NCBI GenBank assembly: GCA_003599475.1
Contig: QZKK01000224.1
Coordinates: 1 to 10,098, forward strand
DNA: 10,098 nt
Direction of reading: 5' to 3'
From: Desulfobacteraceae bacterium
GTDB taxonomy: Bacteria > Desulfobacterota > Desulfobacteria > Desulfobacterales > SURF-15
In this document: positions 1 through 6,693 of the stretch, piece after piece
How the letters are laid out: the number at the start of each line of letters is the position of its first letter
Numbering within the stretch: position 1 is the first letter of the stretch
Notes under the pieces: model-generated
Seen by the model: the letters and a program-made list of their open reading frames with translations, nothing else
Told to the model about the DNA's origin: nothing
Database searches by the model: none
Program-made: the position numbers and the translations under genes

Positions 1-62
1 TTTCGGTTCCTGCCCGCCTCTCTCATGCCGCAGCCGTACCTCGAGAGGGGGGAGCCTTCTTC

Positions 63-581
63 ATGAGAGCGACAGGAATCCTGAATCGGGTCCACCTGGC
101 AAGCGCCGTGCTGGCATGCGCTTTTCTGGGTTTCCAGCTTGTCATCATTTCAGCCAATGTCATCATGAGGTACTTCTTCAGCTCGGGCATATCCTGGATG
201 GAAGAGATCTCAAAGGATGTCCTCATGCCCGCCTTCACCTTTTTGAGCATGGCCATCGGCGTGAAGCTGAACCTTCACATCCATGTGAACCTGATTCCCG
301 GGTGGGCGCCGCCCTGGATTTCGTGGCTGCTGCAAAAACTGCAGCACCTGATCCTGGCCTCGATCGGTATCGTTCTGGTATATTACGGGATTTCTCTCAT
401 CCGCAACATCAATGCGAGCATCGCGTCTCTTCCTTTTCTTCCCGCTTCCCTTCAGTTCGTTGCCATTCCCCTGGCGGGGCTGCTGATCGCCTGCGACGCC
501 TTCCTGAGCCTCCAGGGAGTCGATAAGGAAAACGATTACCTGGACAGGAAGTTCATGGGCGCGGGAGGTGAAAATGGCTGA
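63..581 (+). CDS. dctQ: TRAP transporter small permease subunit (DctQ family)
   Basis: This is the small membrane subunit of a tripartite ATP-independent periplasmic (TRAP) transporter, which takes up organic acids or similar solutes with an ion gradient and works with DctM and a periplasmic binding protein. The 172-residue product has four hydrophobic segments (about residues 12-33, 50-67, 95-113 and 128-148). After the first comes the family signature around residues 32-49 (NVIMRYFF, then SWMEEIS). The ATG at 63 has a strong AGGGGGGAG ribosome binding site at 46-54, eight bases upstream. The 3' end overlaps dctM by eight bases, so the two are translationally coupled. An open frame entering from the left edge ends in an ATGA overlap with this start and could be the tail of an upstream operon gene such as dctP, but only 21 codons are visible. 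The substrate cannot be told. Confidence 0.9.
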   Translation: MRATGILNRVHLASAVLACAFLGFQLVIISANVIMRYFFSSGISWMEEISKDVLMPAFTFLSMAIGVKLNLHIHVNLIPGWAPPWISWLLQKLQHLILASIGIVLVYYGISLIRNINASIASLPFLPASLQFVAIPLAGLLIACDAFLSLQGVDKENDYLDRKFMGAGGENG

Positions 582-1908
582 CGGAAACGCCATTCCCCTT
601 CTTCTCGGCACCTTCGCTGTGCTCGTTCTTCTAAGGGTTCCCATCACCTTCTGTCTTGCGATCGCATCCATTTTGACGGGCATCTATCTGGAAATTCCCC
701 TCGAGGCGATCGTAAAGACCATGGCCGACGGCGTCATGAATTTTTCGCTTCTGGCCATCCCCTTCTTCATCATCATGGGGGAGATCATGAACGAGGGGGG
801 GATCTCCCGTAGAATCGTAAAGCTTGCCAATCTCTTCGTGGGAAGGCTTCCCGGGGGGCTTGCCCTGGTCAATATCCTCGACAGCATGCTGTTCGGCGGC
901 ATCTCGGGATCTGCCGTCGCCGACGTCTCCTCGCTGGGCTCCATCGTGATTCCCATGATGGAAAAACAGGGGTACGACAGGGAGTTCGCCGTAGGTCTCA
1001 CCGTCTGCTCCGCCTGTCAGGGAATCATCATTCCCCCCAGCCACAACATGATCATTTTTGCATTTGCCGTGGGAAGCGCCTCTCAGATGACGGGGGGGTC
1101 GCTTCTGGTCGTGTCGGTGGGAAAGCTCTTCCTGGGCGGGTATCTCCCCGGAATACTCATGGGCTTTTGCATGCTGGCGATCGCACTGACCATTGCAATC
1201 CGCAGGAAATATCCGCGCGGAGAAGGATACACCTTAAGAGAAGGCATAAGGATTTTTGCAGACGGTTTCCTTTCCCTCTGTACGGCTCTGATCGTAGTGG
1301 GCGGGGTCGTCATCGGCGTCTTCACGGCGACGGAAGCAGCGGCGTTCGCCGTTCTGTACGCCTTCACGCTCACCTTTTTTGTCTACCGGGAAACGCCGCT
1401 GGCAAGGTTTGTAAAGGTTCTCTACACTTCGCTCAAGACTCTTGCCATCGTGATGAGCATCATCGCGGCGGCAAGCGCCTACGGATATCTCCTCTCGCGG
1501 CTCCAGGTGCCCCGCCTCGCCACCGAGTGGCTGCTGTCCATCACGGACAACTACTATCTTCTCCTGCTCATGGTGAACGTGATGCTCATTATGCTGGGGT
1601 GCATCATGGACATGGCGCCGCTGATTCTTATCTGCACCCCCATCCTCTTTCCGGTGCTGGTGTTAAAAATGGGAATGGATCCGATCCATTTCGGCATCAT
1701 GCTGCTGCTGAATCTTTCCATCGGGCTCTGTACGCCTCCTGTCGGAACGGCACTTTTCGTGGGAAGCGCGGTGGGGAAGATCTCGATCGAGCGTGCCACC
1801 AGGGGGTGCATTCCCTTCTACATTTCCATGCTGGTCACACTTTTTCTGGTGACTTATTTTCCCGCCATCACCATGACCATTCCAAACTTCTTCATGCCAG
1901 GAAAATAA
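574..1908 (+). CDS. dctM: TRAP transporter large permease subunit (DctM family)
   Basis: This is the large subunit that forms the transport path of the TRAP system in the inner membrane. It has 444 residues from the ATG at 574, a typical length, and is hydrophobic throughout with roughly 12 membrane segments. Family landmarks are visible: the segment with FFIIMGEIMNEGGIS near residue 70, the glycine/serine-rich GGISGSAVADVSSLGS near residue 110, the IIPPSHNMIIFAFAVG stretch near residue 150, and LLLNLSIGLCTPPVGTALFVG near residue 380. The in-frame GTG at 568 is a less likely start: it lies inside the ribosome binding site GGAGG (564-568), which is spaced five bases from ATG 574. The gene is last in its operon, facing thrS. 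Whether the substrate is a dicarboxylate, a 2-oxo acid or a sugar acid cannot be read from the permease alone. Confidence 0.93.
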   Translation: MADGNAIPLLLGTFAVLVLLRVPITFCLAIASILTGIYLEIPLEAIVKTMADGVMNFSLLAIPFFIIMGEIMNEGGISRRIVKLANLFVGRLPGGLALVNILDSMLFGGISGSAVADVSSLGSIVIPMMEKQGYDREFAVGLTVCSACQGIIIPPSHNMIIFAFAVGSASQMTGGSLLVVSVGKLFLGGYLPGILMGFCMLAIALTIAIRRKYPRGEGYTLREGIRIFADGFLSLCTALIVVGGVVIGVFTATEAAAFAVLYAFTLTFFVYRETPLARFVKVLYTSLKTLAIVMSIIAAASAYGYLLSRLQVPRLATEWLLSITDNYYLLLLMVNVMLIMLGCIMDMAPLILICTPILFPVLVLKMGMDPIHFGIMLLLNLSIGLCTPPVGTALFVGSAVGKISIERATRGCIPFYISMLVTLFLVTYFPAITMTIPNFFMPGK

Positions 1909-2185
1909 GCGGCGGATCAAACCGTTTCAGAGAGCTAAAAGCCTGTGGTCGGGCGGCGCCTCCCGAACTGCGCCTCGCAGGGGGCGTTTTTCGTCACGTG
2001 CCGGTTCAGCCTGACGCACCAGAGAGCCTGAAAAGTTCTGCAGTCTCCATCCAGGGCATCCGTTTTAGCAAACCCTGCATATGGGCATCTCAGATCGCAG
2101 AATTGAATCCGGTGGGTCGTCACTCCGGCATTTTTCGAATCGGTTTTTTTCACCTGCTTACGTGAAACTACATGCTCATCGCTTT
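1909..2185. other. Non-coding spacer between dctM and the repeat cluster
   Basis: No credible gene is seen. The open frames here (one per strand) have no ribosome binding site and resemble no protein family I know. The stretch carries a direct repeat of GCGCCTC (1956-1962 and 1970-1976), the weak terminator above, and a T-run at 2143-2149. Its length, moderate GC content and position beside other repeats suggest an intergenic repeat or decayed sequence. This is an inference only. Confidence 0.4.
1970..1991 (+). terminator. Weak candidate Rho-independent terminator after dctM
   Basis: CGCC (1971-1974) can pair with GGCG (1983-1986), extended by a G-U wobble, and is followed by five T residues (1987-1991). 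It lies about 60 bases after the dctM stop. The stem is only four to five pairs, so this is a suggestion, not a firm call. Confidence 0.25.
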
Positions 2186-2260
2186 ACCACGAAGACACCA
2201 AGACACTAAGGAAACCAATGAAATTCATATTCTTTCTTTGTGCCTTCGTGCCCCGTGGCA
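2186..2260. repeat. Imperfect inverted repeat of 8-base units
   Basis: The left arm is three 8-base units, CACGAAGA, CACCAAGA and CACTAAGG (2188-2211). The right arm is made of CTTTGTGC, CTTCGTGC and CCCGTGGC (2236-2259) and is roughly the reverse complement of the left one. A short AT-rich centre separates them. The transcript could fold into a long imperfect hairpin. The same architecture with a related consensus occurs at 6595-6678, so this is a dispersed element class in this genome and not a gene-specific terminator. From memory, similar CACCAAGACAC-type repeats are common between genes in many environmental bacterial genomes; I could not check this. Confidence 0.7.
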
Positions 2261-2292
2261 TAATTTTTCCATAAGTTTCCATATCGATCAAA

Positions 2293-2313
2293 CTGGTCCT
2301 TCTTGAAGGCCAG
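2293..2313. terminator. Hairpin between convergent dctM and thrS, possible thrS terminator
   Basis: CTGG and CCTTC (2293-2296 and 2298-2302) pair with GAAGG and CCAG (2305-2313), leaving one bulged base and a very small loop. The stem is nine pairs. In the thrS direction it is followed only by a short TTT, so it is not a classical intrinsic terminator. It lies about 50 bases after the thrS stop. Confidence 0.35.
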
Positions 2314-2327
2314 CGCCGGGCTTATCA

Positions 2328-2365
2328 GTAACTCCGCAACGCGTAACTCGCAACCCGCAACCCGC
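2328..2365. repeat. 7-base tandem repeat abutting the thrS stop codon
   Basis: On the - strand, the bases directly after the thrS TGA read GCGGGTT, GCGGGTT, GCGAGTT, ACGCGTT and then GCGGAGTTAC. That is four to five degenerate copies of a heptamer. The repeat begins immediately next to the stop codon and does not enter the coding sequence. Similar CGCAACCCGCAACCCG runs are, from memory, another widely dispersed intergenic repeat type. Confidence 0.65.
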
Positions 2366-4276
2366 TCAGAAGATATTGAGATCGAGCTTTCTTCCCCGGA
2401 TATGGGAGGAAACCCTGTTGATGAATTCTTCCTGGGGAACGCCGTAATGAACCTGCCCGTCCAGCGTTCTGACCGAAAGGGTGCCCGAATCCTTCTCTTT
2501 GGCGCCGACAGTCAGGATCAGGGGAATCTGTTGAATCTGGGCTTCCCGGACTTTCTTATTGAGGCTTTCGGACCGGTCGTCGAGCTCGGTTCGGATGCCG
2601 GCCTCTTCCAGCCGGCGCCTTAGGGCCTGTGCATGCGGTGCCAGATCGTCGTTGATGGGGAGAATCACCGCTTGAACCGGCGCCATCCAGAGCGGGAACT
2701 TGCCGGCAAAATGCTCGATGAGCACGCCCAAAAATCTTTCGATAGACCCGAAGATGGTCCGGTGCACCATGATCGGACGGCGCCTTTCGTTGTTTTTATC
2801 CACGTAGGTCAGATCGAACCGTTCCGGATTCGACATATCCAGTTGGATCGTTCCGCACTGCCAGGTCCTTCCCAGGGCGTCTTTGATGTGAAGATCGATT
2901 TTAGGTCCGTAGAACGCCCCGTCCCCTTCGTTGACACGGTATTCCCTGCCGTATTGATCCAGTGCGTTTCGAAGCCCGTCTGTGGCCTCTTCCCACTGCT
3001 GATCCGTGCCGATCGATTTCTCGGGTCGTGTGGAGAGCTCCAGGCGAAAATCGAGACCGAAGGTGCCGTACATCCGCTCCTCCAGCCGCAGGAGATCGAG
3101 GATTTCATGCTGGATCTGATCCGGAGTCATGAACAGGTGCGCATCGTCCTGATGAAACGTCCTGACCCGAAAAAGGCCTGACAGCACCCCGCTGATTTCG
3201 TGCCGGTGGACCTGGCCGATTTCGGCTGCACGCATCGGAAAGTCGCGGTAGGAGTGGAGGCGGGAACTATAGACCAGCATTCCGCCCGGACAATTCATCG
3301 GCTTGATGGCGTACTCCTGGTCGTCCACCACGGTGGTGTACATGTTTTCCCGGTAGTTCTCCCAGTGGCCGCTCCGCTCCCAGAGGGCTCGCCTCAACAG
3401 GATGGGCGTTTTGATTTCCACGTATCCGGCGGCGCGATGCTCTTCGCGCCAGTAGTCCAGAAGCGTATTCCAGAGGATCATCCCTTTCGGGTGAATGAAA
3501 GGCATCCCCGGGGCTTCGTCATGAAAGCTGAAGAGCCCGAGCGCCTCGCCGATTTTTCGATGGTTTCTCTTCTTGGCCTCTTCCAGCATGTGAAGATAGT
3601 CGCTCAGCTCTTTTTTGCTGAAGAAGGCAGTCCCGTAAATGCGCTGGAGCTGAGCCCTTTTTTGATCCGCCCGCCAGTAGGCGCCTGAAACTTTCATCAG
3701 CTTGGGGGCAGCGACAAACCCGGTATGGGGGACATGCGGGCCGCGGCAAAGGTCGGTGAATTCACCATCCTGATAAAACGAGATCGTCCCTTCTTCCAGC
3801 TCCGAAATGATTTCCCGTTTGTACGGCTCTTTGCTGTAGAAATCCTCCGCCTCGGCCTTGGAGACTTCTTTGCGTTTGAACGGGTACTTCGCCTTGATGA
3901 TTTTCTGCATTTCCGATTCGATTTTCGGAAAATCGTCTTCTGAAATCGGCTCCATATCGATGTCGTAGTAAAAACCGTCTTCCACCACCGGACCGATGGT
4001 CAGCTTCGCCCCTTTGTAGAGACGCAAGATCGCCTGCGCCATGACATGGGCCGCACTGTGCCGCATGATGTGGAGGCCTTCGGGATCTTCGGTGGTAATG
4101 AAGCGGACCTCTGCATCGCGGGTAATCGGAGTTTGCAGATCGACCGTTTTTTGGTCCATTCTCATGGCCACGCATTTTCTGGCGAACCCATCGGAGATCG
4201 ATTTCGCGATCTCCAGACCGGAAGGATTGTTTTGAAATTCCTTTAAGCTTTTGTCGGGAAATGTTATGATGACCAT
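2366..4276 (-). CDS. thrS: Threonyl-tRNA synthetase
   Basis: This cytoplasmic enzyme attaches threonine to tRNA-Thr using ATP. The 636-residue product is full length (E. coli has 642). Domains in order: TGS domain (about 1-60); editing domain with HSAAH (His73 and His77) and LCRGPH (Cys177); class II catalytic core with the three zinc ligands in their expected places, Cys329 (MNCPGG), His380 (QDDAHLF) and His505 (MVHRTIFG); motif 2 around RHEISG to FRVRTF; motif 3 around GSIERF; and a C-terminal anticodon-binding domain from about residue 530. Numbering is from the ATG at 4276-4274. A GTG directly upstream (4279) is in frame but less likely. The gene is not followed by infC-rpmI-rplT, the common arrangement, and stands alone, divergent from rnd. 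No T-box leader fits in the short upstream region. Confidence 0.98.
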   Translation of the reverse strand: MVIITFPDKSLKEFQNNPSGLEIAKSISDGFARKCVAMRMDQKTVDLQTPITRDAEVRFITTEDPEGLHIMRHSAAHVMAQAILRLYKGAKLTIGPVVEDGFYYDIDMEPISEDDFPKIESEMQKIIKAKYPFKRKEVSKAEAEDFYSKEPYKREIISELEEGTISFYQDGEFTDLCRGPHVPHTGFVAAPKLMKVSGAYWRADQKRAQLQRIYGTAFFSKKELSDYLHMLEEAKKRNHRKIGEALGLFSFHDEAPGMPFIHPKGMILWNTLLDYWREEHRAAGYVEIKTPILLRRALWERSGHWENYRENMYTTVVDDQEYAIKPMNCPGGMLVYSSRLHSYRDFPMRAAEIGQVHRHEISGVLSGLFRVRTFHQDDAHLFMTPDQIQHEILDLLRLEERMYGTFGLDFRLELSTRPEKSIGTDQQWEEATDGLRNALDQYGREYRVNEGDGAFYGPKIDLHIKDALGRTWQCGTIQLDMSNPERFDLTYVDKNNERRRPIMVHRTIFGSIERFLGVLIEHFAGKFPLWMAPVQAVILPINDDLAPHAQALRRRLEEAGIRTELDDRSESLNKKVREAQIQQIPLILTVGAKEKDSGTLSVRTLDGQVHYGVPQEEFINRVSSHIRGRKLDLNIF

Positions 4277-4279
4277 CAC

Positions 4280-4437
4280 AGCTCGCTTTGAAATGAAGTC
4301 TTTGAAAGGTTTTCCGCGGAAACGGCCGCGAATCGTTTACGATTTTATCAGTTTCGCCGAGTTTATGCCATTGCGACTCATTGCAGATCATAAAAGAAGA
4401 AAAGTTACGAGAAACAGCGGCGGGGGTCAAGAAAAAA
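4280..4437. promoter_or_regulatory. Divergent thrS/rnd promoter region with two palindromes
   Basis: These 158 bases must hold the promoters of both thrS (leftward) and the rnd operon (rightward). They contain a perfect 12-base palindrome, TTTCCGCGGAAA (4311-4322), and an interrupted one, AATCGT-TT-ACGATT (4331-4344). On the - strand TAAAAT (4347-4342) is a possible -10 box for thrS with a weak -35. If that is right, the palindromes overlap the thrS promoter and its 5' leader. No clear rnd promoter was found. Confidence 0.4.
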
Positions 4438-5586
4438 ATGAGCCCTGATCGTTCTTTCAAATATCAGATGGTCGATACCCCGTTTGCGCTCGAACAAATC
4501 GCAGGCTCGTTTTCCCGCCGGAAAGTCGTCGCAGTCGACCTGGAATCGGATTCGATGCACCATTACAGGGAGAAGGTATGCCTCCTGCAGATTGCCGATG
4601 AATCCGTCTGTGCCGTCATCGATCCTCTCAAGCTGAACGATCTGTCCCCGTTGAAACCCCTTTTTTCGAATCCGGCCATCCAGAAAGTCTTTCATGGGGC
4701 CGATTACGATATCCGTTCCCTATACAGGGATTTCAACATCGATATTGAGAATCTTTTCGATACCGAACTGGCGAGCCGGTTTGTCGGGCATGGGGAAAGC
4801 GGTCTGGAAGCCGTCCTGCTCAAGAGGTTCGATGTACAACTGAATAAGAAATTTCAGAGAAGGGATTGGTCCATCCGCCCGCTGTCCGATGAGATGATCG
4901 AATATGCGGCAAAGGATGTTTACTATCTGATTCCTCTGGCCGAGCGACTTAAAAGCGAGCTTGAAGCTCAAGGACGCCATGGGTGGGTGGAAGAGGAATG
5001 CCTCAACTTGAGCCGTGTGCGCGCGGTACAATCCAATGGTTTTCCTCTCTTTCTGAAATGCAAAGGCTCCGGCCGGCTGGAACCGAGGCGTCTGGCCGTC
5101 CTGGAATCCTTGCTCCAGCTCCGGGAGAAAATCGCCGCGAAAAAGGATCGTCCGCTGTACCAGGTCTTTAGAAACGATTCGCTCTTCAGGATCGCATCGA
5201 TGGAAAAAATCGATTTGTCGAGTTTGGCGGAAGCCGGAGCGCTTAGCGCGAAACAGATCGACATGTACGGGTCTTCACTGGTCAAAGCCGCTCAGGCCGC
5301 CTTGTCCCTATCTGAAAACCAGCTTCCGACTTACCCCCGGAAGCCGGTCCGGAACATGGGATATGCGGTCAGAAGGCGTATGAAAAGCCTTTCCACGTGG
5401 CGGAACAAAAGGGCGCACCGTCTCGGGCTGGATCCTGCAATCCTTCTGACCAAGGCCCAGATGGCCTCTATTGCCCAGGTCTTTCCGCGGGATCCGATCG
5501 ACCTGAAACGCGTGGCGGAATTAAAGAACTGGCAGCGAAAGGCCTTCGGTAAAGAAATTGTTCAGGTGCTGAATGAGCCGGATTGA
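4438..5586 (+). CDS. rnd: Ribonuclease D (DEDDy 3'-5' exoribonuclease)
   Basis: RNase D trims the 3' ends of tRNA precursors and other stable RNAs. The 382-residue product (E. coli: 375) has the DEDDy exonuclease domain in residues 10-180: Exo I with Asp34 and Glu36 (VAVDLESD), Exo II with Asp91 (HGADYDIRSL), and Exo III with Tyr156 and Asp160 (YAAKDVYYLIPL). A first HRDC domain follows at about 215-290 (RRLAVLESLLQLRE onward) and a second HRDC-like helical region at about 310-378. The ATG at 4438 is chosen because it gives the family length; a TTG at 4381 would add 19 lysine-rich residues. The ribosome binding site is weak (GGGGG at 4422-4426). The stop codon overlaps the next gene by 14 bases, so rnd heads a coupled three-gene unit. 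Confidence 0.94.
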   Translation: MSPDRSFKYQMVDTPFALEQIAGSFSRRKVVAVDLESDSMHHYREKVCLLQIADESVCAVIDPLKLNDLSPLKPLFSNPAIQKVFHGADYDIRSLYRDFNIDIENLFDTELASRFVGHGESGLEAVLLKRFDVQLNKKFQRRDWSIRPLSDEMIEYAAKDVYYLIPLAERLKSELEAQGRHGWVEEECLNLSRVRAVQSNGFPLFLKCKGSGRLEPRRLAVLESLLQLREKIAAKKDRPLYQVFRNDSLFRIASMEKIDLSSLAEAGALSAKQIDMYGSSLVKAAQAALSLSENQLPTYPRKPVRNMGYAVRRRMKSLSTWRNKRAHRLGLDPAILLTKAQMASIAQVFPRDPIDLKRVAELKNWQRKAFGKEIVQVLNEPD

Positions 5587-5884
5587 GAAAAGAATCATTC
5601 TGTCTGCCATCGTTTTTGTGGTTGTCTACCTCGGAGCGATCGGGTTGACCCTTCATTCAAGAACTCCAAGAGTCGACGATAAGACCGTCCGGATCGAATC
5701 GGCGGCTCCGCCGGCAGAAGAAGAGGCAAGACTGGTCATGGCCGAGCTTCTTCTTCCCATGGGGGTCCTTTTTACCCTTTCGGTCTGTTTCATCATCGTC
5801 AGGCGGAAGCGGGAGAGAAGCTACAGGCAGTTGGAGAATATCGAATTGCCCCTTACGGATCGGACGGATCCACTCGACATTTAA
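5573..5884 (+). CDS. Small two-helix membrane protein of unknown function
   Basis: I do not recognise this 103-residue protein. It has two hydrophobic segments (about residues 8-27 and 58-77), joined by a loop of about 30 residues rich in Pro, Glu and Ala. Basic residues flank the outer ends (RIEKR before the first segment, RRKRER after the second). By the positive-inside rule both termini should be cytoplasmic and the loop periplasmic. No cysteines form a motif and no signal peptidase site is evident. It overlaps rnd by 14 bases, with a ribosome binding site (AGGTG, 5564-5568) inside rnd, and its TAA shares one base with the next ATG (TAATG). The tight packing supports a real, co-translated gene. 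A link to RNA processing is possible only by association. Confidence 0.75.
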   Translation: MSRIEKRIILSAIVFVVVYLGAIGLTLHSRTPRVDDKTVRIESAAPPAEEEARLVMAELLLPMGVLFTLSVCFIIVRRKRERSYRQLENIELPLTDRTDPLDI

Positions 5885-6588
5885 TGGACGGGGAGCCGCA
5901 ATCATCCATGTATTCCGCCGTACTCTGGGACAATGACGGTGTTCTCGTCGATACCGAGAAGTACTATTTCCTTGCCACCCGAATGATTCTTTCCGAGGTG
6001 CAGGTCGAGCTGACAGAGGCCCTTTTCTGTGAGCTGTTTCTGGTCCAATCGAAAGGCGCATGGCACCTGGCAGCGGAAAAGGGTGTCTCTCAAGAAGGGC
6101 TCGAGCTCCTGCGCAGCAGAAGAAACGAGCTGTATCTTCGCATGCTCTGCGGGGAGGAGATCGCAGTCGCAGGGGTGGAGGATACCCTGCAGCGGCTGGC
6201 CGGAAAATTCCGGATGGCAATCGTCACAAGCTCCCATCGAGACCATTTCGATGCCATACACCGCAGGACCGGTTTCCTGAAATATTTCGACCTGGTTCTG
6301 ACCCGTGAAGACTACCGGCACTCCAAACCGGATCCGGAGCCGTATCTTCGAGCGACGGAGCTGTTGAAGGTGGATCCGCAGTTTGCGCTTGCCATCGAAG
6401 ACAGCAAGAGGGGGCTGACTGCCGCCAAAAGAGCCGGGCTTGCCTGTTGGGCCATCCCGAACCGACTCTCATCCATCGGAGACTTTGCAGAGGCCGATCG
6501 GGTGCTCACCGATGTGCGGGAGGTTGCCGCGCTTCTTCTGCCCGGCAGTCACCCCCCGATGCGCCATGAGGCACTCGCAAAGGAATAA
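5884..6588 (+). CDS. HAD-superfamily hydrolase (beta-phosphoglucomutase/phosphatase-like)
   Basis: This is a cytoplasmic haloacid dehalogenase-type phosphatase or phosphomutase of subfamily I with a helical cap. All four motifs are present (numbered from the ATG at 5884): motif I DNDGVLVDTE with nucleophile Asp16 and Asp18; motif II Thr115 in IVTSS; motif III Lys148 in SKPDPEPYL; and motif IV AIEDSKRG with Glu172 and Asp173. The cap lies at about residues 25-95. At 234 residues it matches the CbbY/Gph/beta-phosphoglucomutase group, whose substrates differ widely, so no substrate is assigned. The ATG at 5884 overlaps the preceding stop by one base. An ATG at 5908 gives the usual family start eight residues later and is an equally good choice, with GGGGAG upstream. 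The gene is third in the rnd unit. Confidence 0.88.
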   Translation: MDGEPQSSMYSAVLWDNDGVLVDTEKYYFLATRMILSEVQVELTEALFCELFLVQSKGAWHLAAEKGVSQEGLELLRSRRNELYLRMLCGEEIAVAGVEDTLQRLAGKFRMAIVTSSHRDHFDAIHRRTGFLKYFDLVLTREDYRHSKPDPEPYLRATELLKVDPQFALAIEDSKRGLTAAKRAGLACWAIPNRLSSIGDFAEADRVLTDVREVAALLLPGSHPPMRHEALAKE

Positions 6589-6594
6589 GAAAGA

Positions 6595-6678
6595 GTCTCA
6601 CGCAAAGGCGCAAAGACGCGAAGAAATGATCAGCGCATTTTTATGCCCTTTTCGTGCTTTTCGTGTGTTTCGTGGTTT
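6595..6678. repeat. Second short-period inverted repeat
   Basis: The left arm has 8-base units ACGCAAAG, GCGCAAAG and ACGCGAAG (6600-6623). The right arm has TTTTCGTG, CTTTTCGTG and TGTTTCGTG (about 6650-6674), spaced by nine bases, and is roughly complementary. Between them is an AT-rich centre of about 25 bases. The architecture matches 2186-2260, although the unit sequence differs. The element fills the gap between the HAD gene and the thioredoxin-HEAT gene, and misleads start prediction for the latter. Confidence 0.7.
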
Positions 6679-6693
6679 GAGGCGAAGAATGCC

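Noticed and set aside
1..66. Tail of an upstream gene ending in an ATGA overlap with dctQ, possibly the TRAP binding protein
   Set aside because: Only 21 codons are visible, the translation shows nothing recognisable, and the overlap could be chance. Mentioned under dctQ but not called.
1935..2153. Minus-strand 72-codon open frame after dctM
   Set aside because: No ribosome binding site or family resemblance. It is better explained as non-coding or repeat sequence.
1167..2165. Long + strand open frame of 332 codons overlapping dctM
   Set aside because: It lies out of frame within dctM, is rich in His, Arg and Gly as expected of a shadow frame, and has no ribosome binding site.
2186..2260. 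CRISPR-like array or ordinary terminator
   Set aside because: The units are directly adjacent with no spacers and are inverted in two arms. There is no U-run suited to a terminator.
4280..4437. T-box or other tRNA-sensing leader for thrS
   Set aside because: The region is too short, and neither the T-box motif (TGGNACCGCG) nor an antiterminator is present on the thrS strand.
3762..4460. Minus-strand 232-codon open frame covering the thrS start and the divergent promoter
   Set aside because: It overlaps the clearly conserved N-terminus of ThrRS in another frame and spans the promoter region.
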